This document shows, in pieces, positions 1 through 5,516 of a DNA stretch of 7,240 nt. The notes beneath the pieces are model-generated. The model was given only the letters and a program-made list of their open reading frames with translations, searched no databases and was not told the origin of the DNA. The DNA lies in NCBI GenBank assembly GCA_036563895.1, contig DATCLN010000084.1, positions 1-7,240 on the forward strand. Direction: 5' to 3'. Numbering within the stretch: the stretch's first letter is position 1; the number at the start of each line of letters is the position of its first letter. Source of the stretch: ZCTH02-B3 sp036563895. GTDB taxonomy: Bacteria; Bacillota; Bacilli; Paenibacillales; Paenibacillaceae. The position numbers and the translations under genes are program-made.

Positions 1-147
1 GAGCCCTTGGTACGCGGAAGACGCGTTGTTTTCGCCCGGCGCATAGGGAGCGGGGATTGTCTTCGTTTCCAGCAGAATGTCGCGCGGCAGCGTGCCGAGG
101 CCGTATTTCCAAAGGCGTTTCAAAACGTACAGCACGGGACCAACCAT
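1..147 (-). CDS. N-terminal fragment of a hydrogenase-operon subunit, probably the 4Fe-4S (HyfH/HycF/NuoI-like) protein, cut by window edge
   Basis: The 49 visible codons read MVGPVLYVLKRLWKYGLG, then a stretch ending in PYAPGENNASSAYQGL. The gene starts 7 bp after the stop of the hydrogenase large subunit, so the two are surely co-transcribed. In Hyf/Hyc-type operons the gene after the large subunit usually encodes a short ferredoxin-like electron-transfer subunit that begins with a basic, hydrophobic stretch (LLK-type) before its CxxCxxCxxxCP clusters. The LYVLKRLWKYG start fits that pattern, but no cysteine cluster is visible before the window ends, so identity rests on gene order. The ATG at 147 has only an AAAGGG directly against it. 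A GTG four codons later (135) would give MLYVLKRLWK and a better-spaced Shine-Dalgarno site, so the true start may be there. It could instead be the NuoB-like small subunit, which I think less likely. Confidence 0.55.
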   Translation of the reverse strand, partial: MVGPVLYVLKRLWKYGLGTLPRDILLETKTIPAPYAPGENNASSAYQGL

Positions 148-154
148 CCCTTTC

Positions 155-1423
155 TTAACGGTCGCAACACGAGTAGCAAAGCTCGAAGCTTTTGTTGATC
201 AGCGGAAAATCGGGCACGATGTTGCCGGGCACGCAATAGGGCAGGACCGGCCAGTTGGCGTAGGAAGCGGACCGCACGCGGTACCGGTAAATCGTTTTGC
301 CCGGTCCGGTCATCACGAAGTGCACGTTTTCGCCGCGGGCGGATTCCGTGATGCCGAGGTGGTATCGGCCGGCCGGAAGCTTGCCCACGGGGACGCGGAT
401 TTCTCCGCCGGGCAGATTCGCGGCGATCTGACGGATCATGAACGCCGACTGCTTGACTTCCAGTGCACGGATGATAAAACGCGCCAGCACATCGCCGTCT
501 TCCAGCACCGGCACCTCGAAGCGCAGGCGCGGATAGGCCGCGTGGGGGAAGTCCCTGCGGGCGTCCGTGTCGATTTTGGAAGCCCGGGCGGCCGGACCCA
601 CGGCGCCGAACTTCACGGCGATGTCCTTCCACAGGATGCCGGTTTTTTTGAAACGGTCATGGGCGACGGGGTTGCCCAGCACGTCGTGGACGATCTGCTG
701 GATGTTGTCCCGGACCTCCACCACGGTGTGCACAATGTCGTCAAGCTGGCGGTCGGTCACGTCCCGCGCCACGCCGCCCGGCACCACCGTTCCCCGCAAA
801 TAGCGGTGGCCCGCGACGCGGGCGTTGAGCTGCATGAGGGCTTCCTTCCACCGGGCCCCGTGATTCGAACCGTAGGCGAAGCCGACGCCGGCGCAAATGT
901 TGGCGATGTCGCCGACGTGGTTGTACAGCCGCTCCAGTTCCGCAAACAGCGAACGCAGGTACAGCGCACGCTCCGGCACCTCCACGCCGGCGATTCCTTC
1001 CACGGCCTGCGAGTAGGAGAGCGCATGGGAAACGGCGCATACCCCGCAGATTTGTTCCGCCAGCCGCACGCCTTCCTCGATGTCCATGCCTTCCGCCCTT
1101 TTTTCGAGTCCCCGGTGGGTGTAGAAAAGTTTGGCCTCGAGATGGAGCACCGTGTCCCCCATCACCTGGAACCGGAAATGCCCGGGTTCGATAATCCCGG
1201 CGTGGATCGGCCCCACCGGAATTTCAAACACGCCGTCTCCTTCCACTTTCGGGAAGGTGAATTCGCGGCGGGGGACCCGCGGCTCCACCCGATCCGCGCG
1301 GTAATCCTTGCGCAGCGGATAAACGCCGTCGGGAAAATCGTCGTGCAACACCAGCCGGCGCAGATCGGGATTGGAATTCTTGCACCGAAACAGGCAGAAA
1401 TGCCTTGCGGCACGGACCGTCAT
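155..1423 (-). CDS. Group-4 [NiFe] hydrogenase large (catalytic) subunit, HycE/HyfG/NuoD-like, with N-terminal NuoC-like domain lost
   Basis: This is the catalytic subunit of a complex-I-related hydrogenase, which makes or splits H2 at a Ni-Fe centre on the cytoplasmic side of the membrane. Numbering from the ATG at 1423 (422 aa), the first nickel-binding motif ICGVCAVSH has its cysteines at about residues 126 and 129, and the second, ELCYSC, has them at about 416 and 419. All four ligand cysteines are present, so it is a hydrogenase rather than respiratory NuoD. The body carries typical family stretches such as FYTHRGLEKRAEG, PERALYLRSLFAELERLYNH and LPYCVPGNIVPDFPLINKSF. HycE-like proteins usually begin with a NuoC-like domain of about 150 residues. 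Here only its last piece, NPDLRRLVLHDDFPDGVYPLRKDY, is recognisable, from about position 1372. The frame stays open up to a TTG at 1624, but those residues are rich in Arg, Pro, Cys and His and look non-coding. The chosen ATG has a poor ribosome site, so the start is uncertain and the gene may be truncated. The protein ends immediately at CCDR, with no C-terminal extension. Confidence 0.85.
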   Translation of the reverse strand: MTVRAARHFCLFRCKNSNPDLRRLVLHDDFPDGVYPLRKDYRADRVEPRVPRREFTFPKVEGDGVFEIPVGPIHAGIIEPGHFRFQVMGDTVLHLEAKLFYTHRGLEKRAEGMDIEEGVRLAEQICGVCAVSHALSYSQAVEGIAGVEVPERALYLRSLFAELERLYNHVGDIANICAGVGFAYGSNHGARWKEALMQLNARVAGHRYLRGTVVPGGVARDVTDRQLDDIVHTVVEVRDNIQQIVHDVLGNPVAHDRFKKTGILWKDIAVKFGAVGPAARASKIDTDARRDFPHAAYPRLRFEVPVLEDGDVLARFIIRALEVKQSAFMIRQIAANLPGGEIRVPVGKLPAGRYHLGITESARGENVHFVMTGPGKTIYRYRVRSASYANWPVLPYCVPGNIVPDFPLINKSFELCYSCCDR

Positions 1424-1617
1424 CCGCGTTCCGGCAGCGGCGTGCCGGTGGAAACGGCACCGGGCGCTCCTTTCCTGGTAACGCCGGAGTGAAATGGAAA
1501 AGTCCGGTTTTGGGAATCCTGTACATGGGGGACGGACGGGAAGCCCGCAAACCGGGAAGCCCGCAAGCCTGCGCGGCGGAAAAAACCGAAAATTTTTTGA
1601 AGGATGGGGTTGATTGC
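1424..1617. other. Gene-poor junction between hydrogenase and ahpC
   Basis: No frame on either strand gives recognisable protein here. On the minus strand, where the missing NuoC-like domain of the hydrogenase subunit should lie, all three frames were read and none resembles it. The stretch holds a short tandem repeat (1536-1567) and an A/T-rich patch near 1580-1598. It also holds a good minus-strand ribosome-site sequence AAAGGAG (1473-1467), six bases before a GTG at 1460 that is out of frame with the hydrogenase. Confidence 0.5.
1536..1567. repeat. Two tandem 16-bp units with a CGGGAAGCCCGCAA core
   Basis: The 14-base core CGGGAAGCCCGCAA occurs at 1537-1550 and again, unchanged, at 1553-1566, giving a 16-bp period over two copies. 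It lies upstream of the ahpC promoter and near the broken end of the hydrogenase gene. Nothing indicates a known function; it may be a slippage product or mark a rearrangement end. Confidence 0.7.
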
Positions 1618-1646
1618 TTGACAATTAAAATTACCTTCATGTAAAA
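1618..1646 (+). promoter_or_regulatory. Sigma-A-type promoter of ahpCF
   Basis: A perfect -35 hexamer TTGACA lies at 1618-1623. The best -10 candidates are TGTAAA (1640-1645, spacing 16) or TAAAAA (1642-1647, spacing 18), each with four of six consensus bases. The region is distinctly A/T-rich against its GC-rich surroundings, as expected for a promoter. Transcription would begin near 1652 and leave a leader of about 70 bases before ahpC. The spacer TGACAATTAAAATTA weakly resembles a PerR/Fur-type 7-1-7 box (about 9 of 14 consensus bases by eye). In Bacilli PerR often represses ahpCF, but this match alone does not prove it. Confidence 0.65.
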
Positions 1647-1660
1647 ATCACTATTGATTG

Positions 1661-1687
1661 GGGGAGGCATTGACAGAAAAACTCCCC
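1661..1687 (+). other. Stem-loop in the ahpC leader
   Basis: GGGGAG (1661-1666) can pair with CTCCCC (1682-1687), leaving a loop of 15 bases, inside the predicted untranslated leader of ahpC. No U-tract follows, so it is not an intrinsic terminator. It could protect the 5' end of the transcript or be coincidental. Confidence 0.35.
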
Positions 1688-1720
1688 AAAAATGAAGAAG
1701 GAGAGAGCAGGAGGGAAACC

Positions 1721-2284
1721 ATGCCGCTGATCGGAAGCACCGTCAAACCTTTCAAGGCGCAAGCCTACCACAACGGAAAGTTCATTGAAGTGACGGACGA
1801 AGATCTGAAAGGCAAATGGAGCGTCGTCTGTTTCTATCCGGCGGACTTCACCTTCGTCTGCCCCACCGAATTGGAGGACCTGCAAAACCACTACGATGAG
1901 CTGAAGCGCCTCGGCGTGGAAGTGTACTCCGTCTCCACGGATTCCCATTTCGTCCACAAGGCGTGGCACGACACGTCGCCGGCGGTCGGCAAGGTCACCT
2001 TCCCGATGATCGGTGATCCCTCGCACGTGATTTCCCGCAATTTCGAAGTGCTCGACGAGGCCACCGGGATGGCGATCCGCGCCACCTTCATCATCGACCC
2101 GGACGGCGTGATCCAGGCCGTGGAAATGACCGCCGAAGGCATCGGCCGCGACGCGAGCACCCTGATCGACAAGATCAAGGCCGCGCAATACGTGCGCAGC
2201 CATCCGGGCGAAGTGTGCCCCGCCAAGTGGAAGGAAGGCGAAGCGACGCTGAAGCCGAGCCTCGATCTGGTGGGCAAGATCTAA
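1721..2284 (+). CDS. ahpC: Alkyl hydroperoxide reductase subunit C (2-Cys peroxiredoxin)
   Basis: AhpC reduces hydrogen peroxide, organic peroxides and peroxynitrite in the cytoplasm and is recycled by AhpF. The protein is 187 aa, the usual AhpC length. The peroxidatic site is P40-ADFTFVC47-PTE, with Thr44 and Cys47 in the PxxxTxxC arrangement. The catalytic arginine is in GMAIRATFIID (Arg120). The resolving cysteine is Cys166 in EVCPAKWKEG, and the C-terminus SLDLVGKI is the classic AhpC ending. The AEGIGRD stretch corresponds to the GGLG region of peroxide-sensitive peroxiredoxins. The ATG at 1721 is chosen over an earlier in-frame start because CAGGAGGG sits at a good distance just upstream and the MPLIGSTVKPF start is typical. 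ahpF follows after 10 bp. Confidence 0.98.
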   Translation: MPLIGSTVKPFKAQAYHNGKFIEVTDEDLKGKWSVVCFYPADFTFVCPTELEDLQNHYDELKRLGVEVYSVSTDSHFVHKAWHDTSPAVGKVTFPMIGDPSHVISRNFEVLDEATGMAIRATFIIDPDGVIQAVEMTAEGIGRDASTLIDKIKAAQYVRSHPGEVCPAKWKEGEATLKPSLDLVGKI

Positions 2285-2294
2285 GGGGTTCGCC

Positions 2295-3857
2295 ATGGCG
2301 CTGGACGCGGATATCAGAGCGCAGCTGGAGCAGTACCTCCGGCTGATGGAAGGCGACGTCGTGCTGAAGGTCAGCGCGGGCGACGATCCGGTCTCGCGGG
2401 AGATGATGGAGCTGGTCCGCGAAGTGGCCGGCATGTCGCCCCGCATCCGGGTGGAAGAGGCCAAGCTTCCCCGAACCCCGTCCTTCAGCGTGAACCGGCC
2501 CGGCGAGGATACGGGCGTGGTGTTCGCCGGGGTTCCGACGGGGCACGAATTTTCCTCCTTCGTGCTGGCCCTGCTCCAGGTGAGCGGCAGGCCGCCGAAG
2601 GCGGAACCGGACGTCATCGACCGGATCAGGGCGCTTCGCGGGGAGTACCGGTTTGAAACGTTCGTCAGCCTGAGCTGCCACAACTGCCCGGACGTGGTGC
2701 AGGCGCTCAACATGATGAGCGTGCTGAATCCGGGCGTGTCCCATACGATGATCGACGGCGCGGCGTTCAAGCAGGAAGCGGAAAGCCGGGACGTCATGGC
2801 CGTGCCGACGGTGTTTCTCAATGGCGAATTTTTCGCCAGCGGCCGCATGACCGTCGAAGACATCCTGGCTAAGCTGGGCAGCGCGGCGGACGCGTCGGCG
2901 CTGTCGGACAGGGAGCCCTACGACGTGCTCGTCGTGGGCGGCGGTCCGGCCGGGATCAGCGCCGCTATCTATGCCGCCCGCAAGGGCATCCGCACCGGCC
3001 TGGTGGCCGACCGCATCGGCGGACAGGTTAACGACACCCTGGGCATCGAGAACCTGATCGGCACTAAATACATCGAAGGTCCGCAGCTGGCAGCCGCCCT
3101 CGAGCAGCACGCGCGGGAGTACGGCATCGACCTGATGAAGCCGTACCGGGCCAAACGCCTGGAGAAAAAAGACTTCATCGAGGTGGAGCTGGAAAACGGC
3201 GCCGTGCTGAAGGGCAGAACGGTGATCGTGGCCACCGGCGCGCGCTGGCGCGAACTCGGCGTGCCCGGCGAGGCGAAGTTCCGCAACAAGGGCGTCGCCT
3301 ACTGCCCGCACTGCGACGGCCCCCTGTTCGCCGGAAAGGACGTGGCGGTGGTCGGCGGCGGCAACTCCGGCGTGGAGGCGGCCATCGATCTGGCGGGCAT
3401 CGCGCGGCATGTGACGGTGCTGGAGTTCCTGCCGGAGCTGAAGGCCGACGCCGTGCTGCAGGATCGCCTGCGGAGCCTGCCCAACGTCACGGTGCTGACG
3501 AACGTCCAGGTGCAGGAGATCACCGGGACGGAGCGGGTGGACGGCATCGTTTACGCAGAGCGCGACACCGGGAACGTCCGCCGGATCGACCTGCAGGGCG
3601 TGTTCGTGCAGATCGGCCTGGTTCCCAACACGGACTGGCTGGGAGGCGCGGTGGAGCGCAACCGGGTCGGCGAAATCGTGACGGACCGCCGCGGCGCCAC
3701 AAGCCTGCCCGGCGTTTTCGCCGCGGGGGACTGCACCGACAGCCCGTACAAGCAGATCGTCATTTCCATGGGATCGGGCGCCACGGCCGCTCTGGCGGCG
3801 TTTGATTACCTCATCCGCGAGCGGAAGCCGGTGGCGGCGGGCCAAGCCGGGACGTGA
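2295..3857 (+). CDS. ahpF: Alkyl hydroperoxide reductase subunit F (NADH:peroxiredoxin disulfide reductase)
   Basis: This flavoprotein passes electrons from NADH through FAD and two disulfides to AhpC. At 520 aa it is full length. Residues 1-200 form the double thioredoxin-like N-terminal domain with its redox pair in SCHNC (Cys128, Cys131) and a PTVFLNGEFFASG stretch. The FAD-binding GGGPAG lies at about 215-220. The thioredoxin-reductase-type active site is YCPHCDGPLF (Cys337, Cys340). The NADH-binding VVGGGNSGVEAA is at about 352-363, and the second FAD motif GVFAAGDCTD is at about 473-482. The ATG at 2295 follows AAGGGG by six bases, and this ribosome site overlaps the ahpC stop codon, so the two genes form one transcript. 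Transcription should stop at the hairpin at 3921-3960. No key residue is missing. Confidence 0.98.
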   Translation: MALDADIRAQLEQYLRLMEGDVVLKVSAGDDPVSREMMELVREVAGMSPRIRVEEAKLPRTPSFSVNRPGEDTGVVFAGVPTGHEFSSFVLALLQVSGRPPKAEPDVIDRIRALRGEYRFETFVSLSCHNCPDVVQALNMMSVLNPGVSHTMIDGAAFKQEAESRDVMAVPTVFLNGEFFASGRMTVEDILAKLGSAADASALSDREPYDVLVVGGGPAGISAAIYAARKGIRTGLVADRIGGQVNDTLGIENLIGTKYIEGPQLAAALEQHAREYGIDLMKPYRAKRLEKKDFIEVELENGAVLKGRTVIVATGARWRELGVPGEAKFRNKGVAYCPHCDGPLFAGKDVAVVGGGNSGVEAAIDLAGIARHVTVLEFLPELKADAVLQDRLRSLPNVTVLTNVQVQEITGTERVDGIVYAERDTGNVRRIDLQGVFVQIGLVPNTDWLGGAVERNRVGEIVTDRRGATSLPGVFAAGDCTDSPYKQIVISMGSGATAALAAFDYLIRERKPVAAGQAGT

Positions 3858-3920
3858 AAGAAGCGATGGAGAAGCAGGGCTTTGCCGCCTATGATCAGGA
3901 ACGGCAAAAACGGTTCAAAG

Positions 3921-3960
3921 GCAAAAATCCCGGACCGCGGGAAGCGGCCGGGATTTTTGC
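3921..3960. terminator. Strong bidirectional intrinsic terminator between ahpF and the cotD-like gene
   Basis: GCAAAAATCCCGG (3921-3933) is the exact reverse complement of CCGGGATTTTTGC (3948-3960). Inside, CCGC (3935-3938) pairs with GCGG (3944-3947) around the loop GGGAA, with one bulged A. The A5 and T5 runs at the two feet let it work on both strands: for ahpCF from the left and for the convergent cotD-like gene, whose stop lies 3 bp away, from the right. Confidence 0.93.
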
Positions 3961-3963
3961 GTT

Positions 3964-4185
3964 TCAGCGGCGGCGTCTTTTTTTCAGGGAATGGATGCAG
4001 CAGACATCTTTTTCCGTAATGCTGAGAACCTGGTGCGGAACGGGTACGTAGTGGTGCCGCCGAATGATCTCCACCGGCTGGATGACCTGCACGAACAGCG
4101 GATGGAACACGTCGTCGTAGACATGCACCGGCGGATCGATGACCTGCTGGGACAGGTACGGAGGGCAGCATTGGGACGAGGTCAC
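3964..4185 (-). CDS. cotD: Spore coat protein, CotD family
   Basis: This small 73-aa protein probably belongs to the inner layer of the spore coat. It has the CotD pattern: a CC pair near the N-terminus (residues 6-7), a middle rich in Val, Pro and His with VIDPPVHVYDDVFHPLF and IIRRHHYVPVPH, and a second CC pair near the end (62-63). The B. subtilis CotD protein, from memory 75 aa, has the same two CC pairs flanking a His/Pro-rich core. The start is the GTG at 4185, because AAGGAG (4199-4194) precedes it by 8 bases, and reading further upstream gives Arg-rich, non-protein-like sequence. The tail SLKKRRRR is unusually basic. Expression would be expected late in the mother cell under sigma-K, but I could not pick out a convincing sigma-K promoter. 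It ends against the shared terminator. Confidence 0.8.
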   Translation of the reverse strand: MTSSQCCPPYLSQQVIDPPVHVYDDVFHPLFVQVIQPVEIIRRHHYVPVPHQVLSITEKDVCCIHSLKKRRRR

Positions 4186-4209
4186 GGGTCTCACTCCTTG
4201 CCTTTGGGT

Positions 4210-4233
4210 TGATCTCGGAAGATGATCTCGGAA
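4210..4233. repeat. Two tandem copies of TGATCTCGGAA, period 13
   Basis: TGATCTCGGAA occurs at 4210-4220 and 4223-4233, in the region just upstream of the cotD-like gene. Seen directly; function unknown. It may be a local duplication or part of an upstream control site. Confidence 0.5.
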
Positions 4234-4332
4234 ACAGCATACGCCGGCCCGTGACCGTCGGCTTGTTCGAATGTCCCGGTCCGTCCTCCTTTTCCGAAAC
4301 ACGCGGCGGCGCCGGTTACGCCCCGCGGCGGA

Positions 4333-5409
4333 TTACTCCGGCTTGGGCGTTTCGCCCGCTTTGCGTCCCGCGTTCCGCTTCGCGACCCGCTCCCGGACGA
4401 TGGGCGCCACCTTCGTGCCGAGCAGTTCGATGGCGCGCATGACGTCTTCGTGCGGCATGGTGCCGAGCGGGACGTGCATCAGGAAACGGGTGATCCCGAG
4501 GATTTCGTGCAGCCGGATGATTTTCTCCGCGACATATTCGGGATCGCCTACGTAAAGTGCGCCCTGCGGGCTGCGGGCCGCGTCGTAGGTGGCGCGGGTG
4601 TAGGGCGGCCAGCCGCGTTCGCGTCCGATGACGTTCATCACGTACTGGGTGGGAAGGAAAAATTTCTCGGCGGCTTCCTCGTCGGTGTCCGCCACAAATC
4701 CGTGGGAATGGACGGCGACGGGCAGGCTGTCCGGGTCGTGCCCGGCCTTTTCCGCCGACCGCTTGTACAGGGCGACCAGCGGGGCGAAATGCGCGGGATT
4801 GCCGCCGATGATGGCGAAGGCGATCGGCAGGCCGAGCCTTCCGGCCCGGGCGGCGGATTCCGGCGTCCCGCCGGTGGCGATCCAGACCGGCAGCGGGTTC
4901 TGCACCGGACGGGGATAGACGCCGCGATTGAGGATGGGCGGACGGAATCTGCCCTGCCAGGTTACCTTTTCCGAAGCGCGGATTTTGAGCAGGAGGTCGA
5001 GCTTTTCCGCGAACAGCTCGTCGTAGTCCCTGAGGTCGTAGCCGAAAAGCGGATACGATTCAACGAACGACCCGCGTCCCGCCATGATCTCCGCCCGGCC
5101 GTTCGAAAGGCCGTCCAGCGTGGCGAACTGCTGGAACACGCGAACGGGGTCGTCGGTGGACAGCACCGTGACCGCGCTTGAAAGCCGGATACGCTTGGTC
5201 TGCGTCGCGGCGGCGGCCAGCACCACCGCGGGAGCGGACGCGGCGAAATCGGGGCGGTGATGCTCCCCGACGGCGTAAACGTCCAGGCCGACCTGATCGG
5301 CAAGAATGATTTCTTCCACGGCTTCGCGCAGCCGTTGCGCGTGGCTGATGACGGTGCCGGTGACGGGGTCGGGGGTTGTTTCCAGAAAGGTCGAGATTCC
5401 GATTTCCAT
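4333..5409 (-). CDS. Luciferase-like (LLM class) flavin-dependent monooxygenase
   Basis: This is a 358-aa cytoplasmic TIM-barrel enzyme of the bacterial luciferase-like superfamily, which uses reduced FMN (or F420 in other taxa) to oxidise an unknown organic substrate. Visible landmarks are the start MEIGISTFLETTPDPVTG, the AVGEHHRPDF motif (47-55), TKRIRLSSAVTVLSTDDPVR (71-90), the GRAEIMAGRGSF region (104-115), PVWIATGGTPES (174-185) and the C-terminal FLMHVPLGTMPHE. These fit the Atu2307/SP_0267-like branch of the family as I remember it, whose substrates are not known. The ATG at 5409 is preferred over one seven codons upstream because CAGGAGG lies 8 bases before it. The gene has its own probable promoter and looks monocistronic. 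It separates the cotD-like gene from the lipid-quinone pair and has no evident link to either. Confidence 0.9.
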   Translation of the reverse strand: MEIGISTFLETTPDPVTGTVISHAQRLREAVEEIILADQVGLDVYAVGEHHRPDFAASAPAVVLAAAATQTKRIRLSSAVTVLSTDDPVRVFQQFATLDGLSNGRAEIMAGRGSFVESYPLFGYDLRDYDELFAEKLDLLLKIRASEKVTWQGRFRPPILNRGVYPRPVQNPLPVWIATGGTPESAARAGRLGLPIAFAIIGGNPAHFAPLVALYKRSAEKAGHDPDSLPVAVHSHGFVADTDEEAAEKFFLPTQYVMNVIGRERGWPPYTRATYDAARSPQGALYVGDPEYVAEKIIRLHEILGITRFLMHVPLGTMPHEDVMRAIELLGTKVAPIVRERVAKRNAGRKAGETPKPE

Positions 5410-5455
5410 CCCGCTGGCCTCCTGTGGCAAACGTTAAAAGCGTGGACGCACTCCT

Positions 5456-5461
5456 ATTGTA
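5456..5461 (-). promoter_or_regulatory. Probable -10 element of the LLM monooxygenase gene
   Basis: On the minus strand TACAAT (5461-5456) matches five of six bases of the sigma-A -10 box. It would start transcription near 5449, about 40 bases before the ATG at 5409. No good -35 hexamer stands at 16-18 bases upstream (GGGATT is the best), so the promoter is either weak or activator-dependent. Confidence 0.45.
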
Positions 5462-5491
5462 CAGGAAACCAGCGGGGAATCCCATTCCTCA

Positions 5492-5503
5492 GGGCGAAAG
5501 CCC
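5492..5503 (-). other. Small hairpin downstream of the FAD oxidoreductase gene
   Basis: GGGC (5492-5495) and GCCC (5500-5503) enclose a four-base loop just after the stop codon of the FAD enzyme. There is no U-tract on the minus strand, so it is a poor intrinsic terminator, and read-through into the LLM gene is possible. Confidence 0.25.
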
Positions 5504-5516
5504 GTCCGGGCAGCCG

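Noticed and set aside
77..1492. Plus-strand open frame of 471 codons opposite the hydrogenase gene
   Set aside because: Its sequence is rich in His, Arg, Gly and Val with no family pattern, and it mirrors the true minus-strand gene, which carries clear catalytic motifs. It is a GC-driven shadow.
1580..1598. A6...T6 inverted stretch as an intrinsic terminator before ahpC
   Set aside because: The stem is only A-T pairs around CCGAAAA with no GC core, and no gene reads into it from the left on the plus strand.
1224..1670. Minus-strand 148-codon frame starting MPPPINSDFYMKVILIVKQS
   Set aside because: Upstream it looks slightly protein-like, but it has no ribosome site at its own ATGs, degenerates into Arg/Pro-rich sequence and overlaps the true hydrogenase frame.
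1692..1730. 12-codon upstream frame overlapping the ahpC start (MKKERAGGKPCR)
   Set aside because: It has no ribosome site of its own at a useful distance, and its codons are just the purine-rich Shine-Dalgarno region of ahpC.
1637..2863. Minus-strand open frame of 408 codons opposite ahpC and early ahpF
   Set aside because: It crosses two genuine plus-strand genes and the ahpC promoter; no recognisable protein.
2175..3845. Minus-strand open frame of 556 codons opposite ahpF
   Set aside because: It runs through a fully conserved AhpF on the plus strand, has shadow-type composition (Arg, His, Ala rich) and no ribosome site or known motif.
3854..4051. GTG-started 65-codon plus-strand frame overlapping the ahpF stop as GTGA (MKEAMEKQGFAAYDQERQ...)
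   Set aside because: The first part looks mildly protein-like, but the frame passes straight through the strong terminator hairpin and into the antisense of the cotD-like gene, with no separate ribosome site.
4285..4293. Minus-strand AAAAGGAGG, a perfect ribosome-site sequence upstream of the cotD-like gene
   Set aside because: No ATG, GTG or TTG follows within 5-12 bases, and the frame downstream is Arg-rich and non-protein-like.
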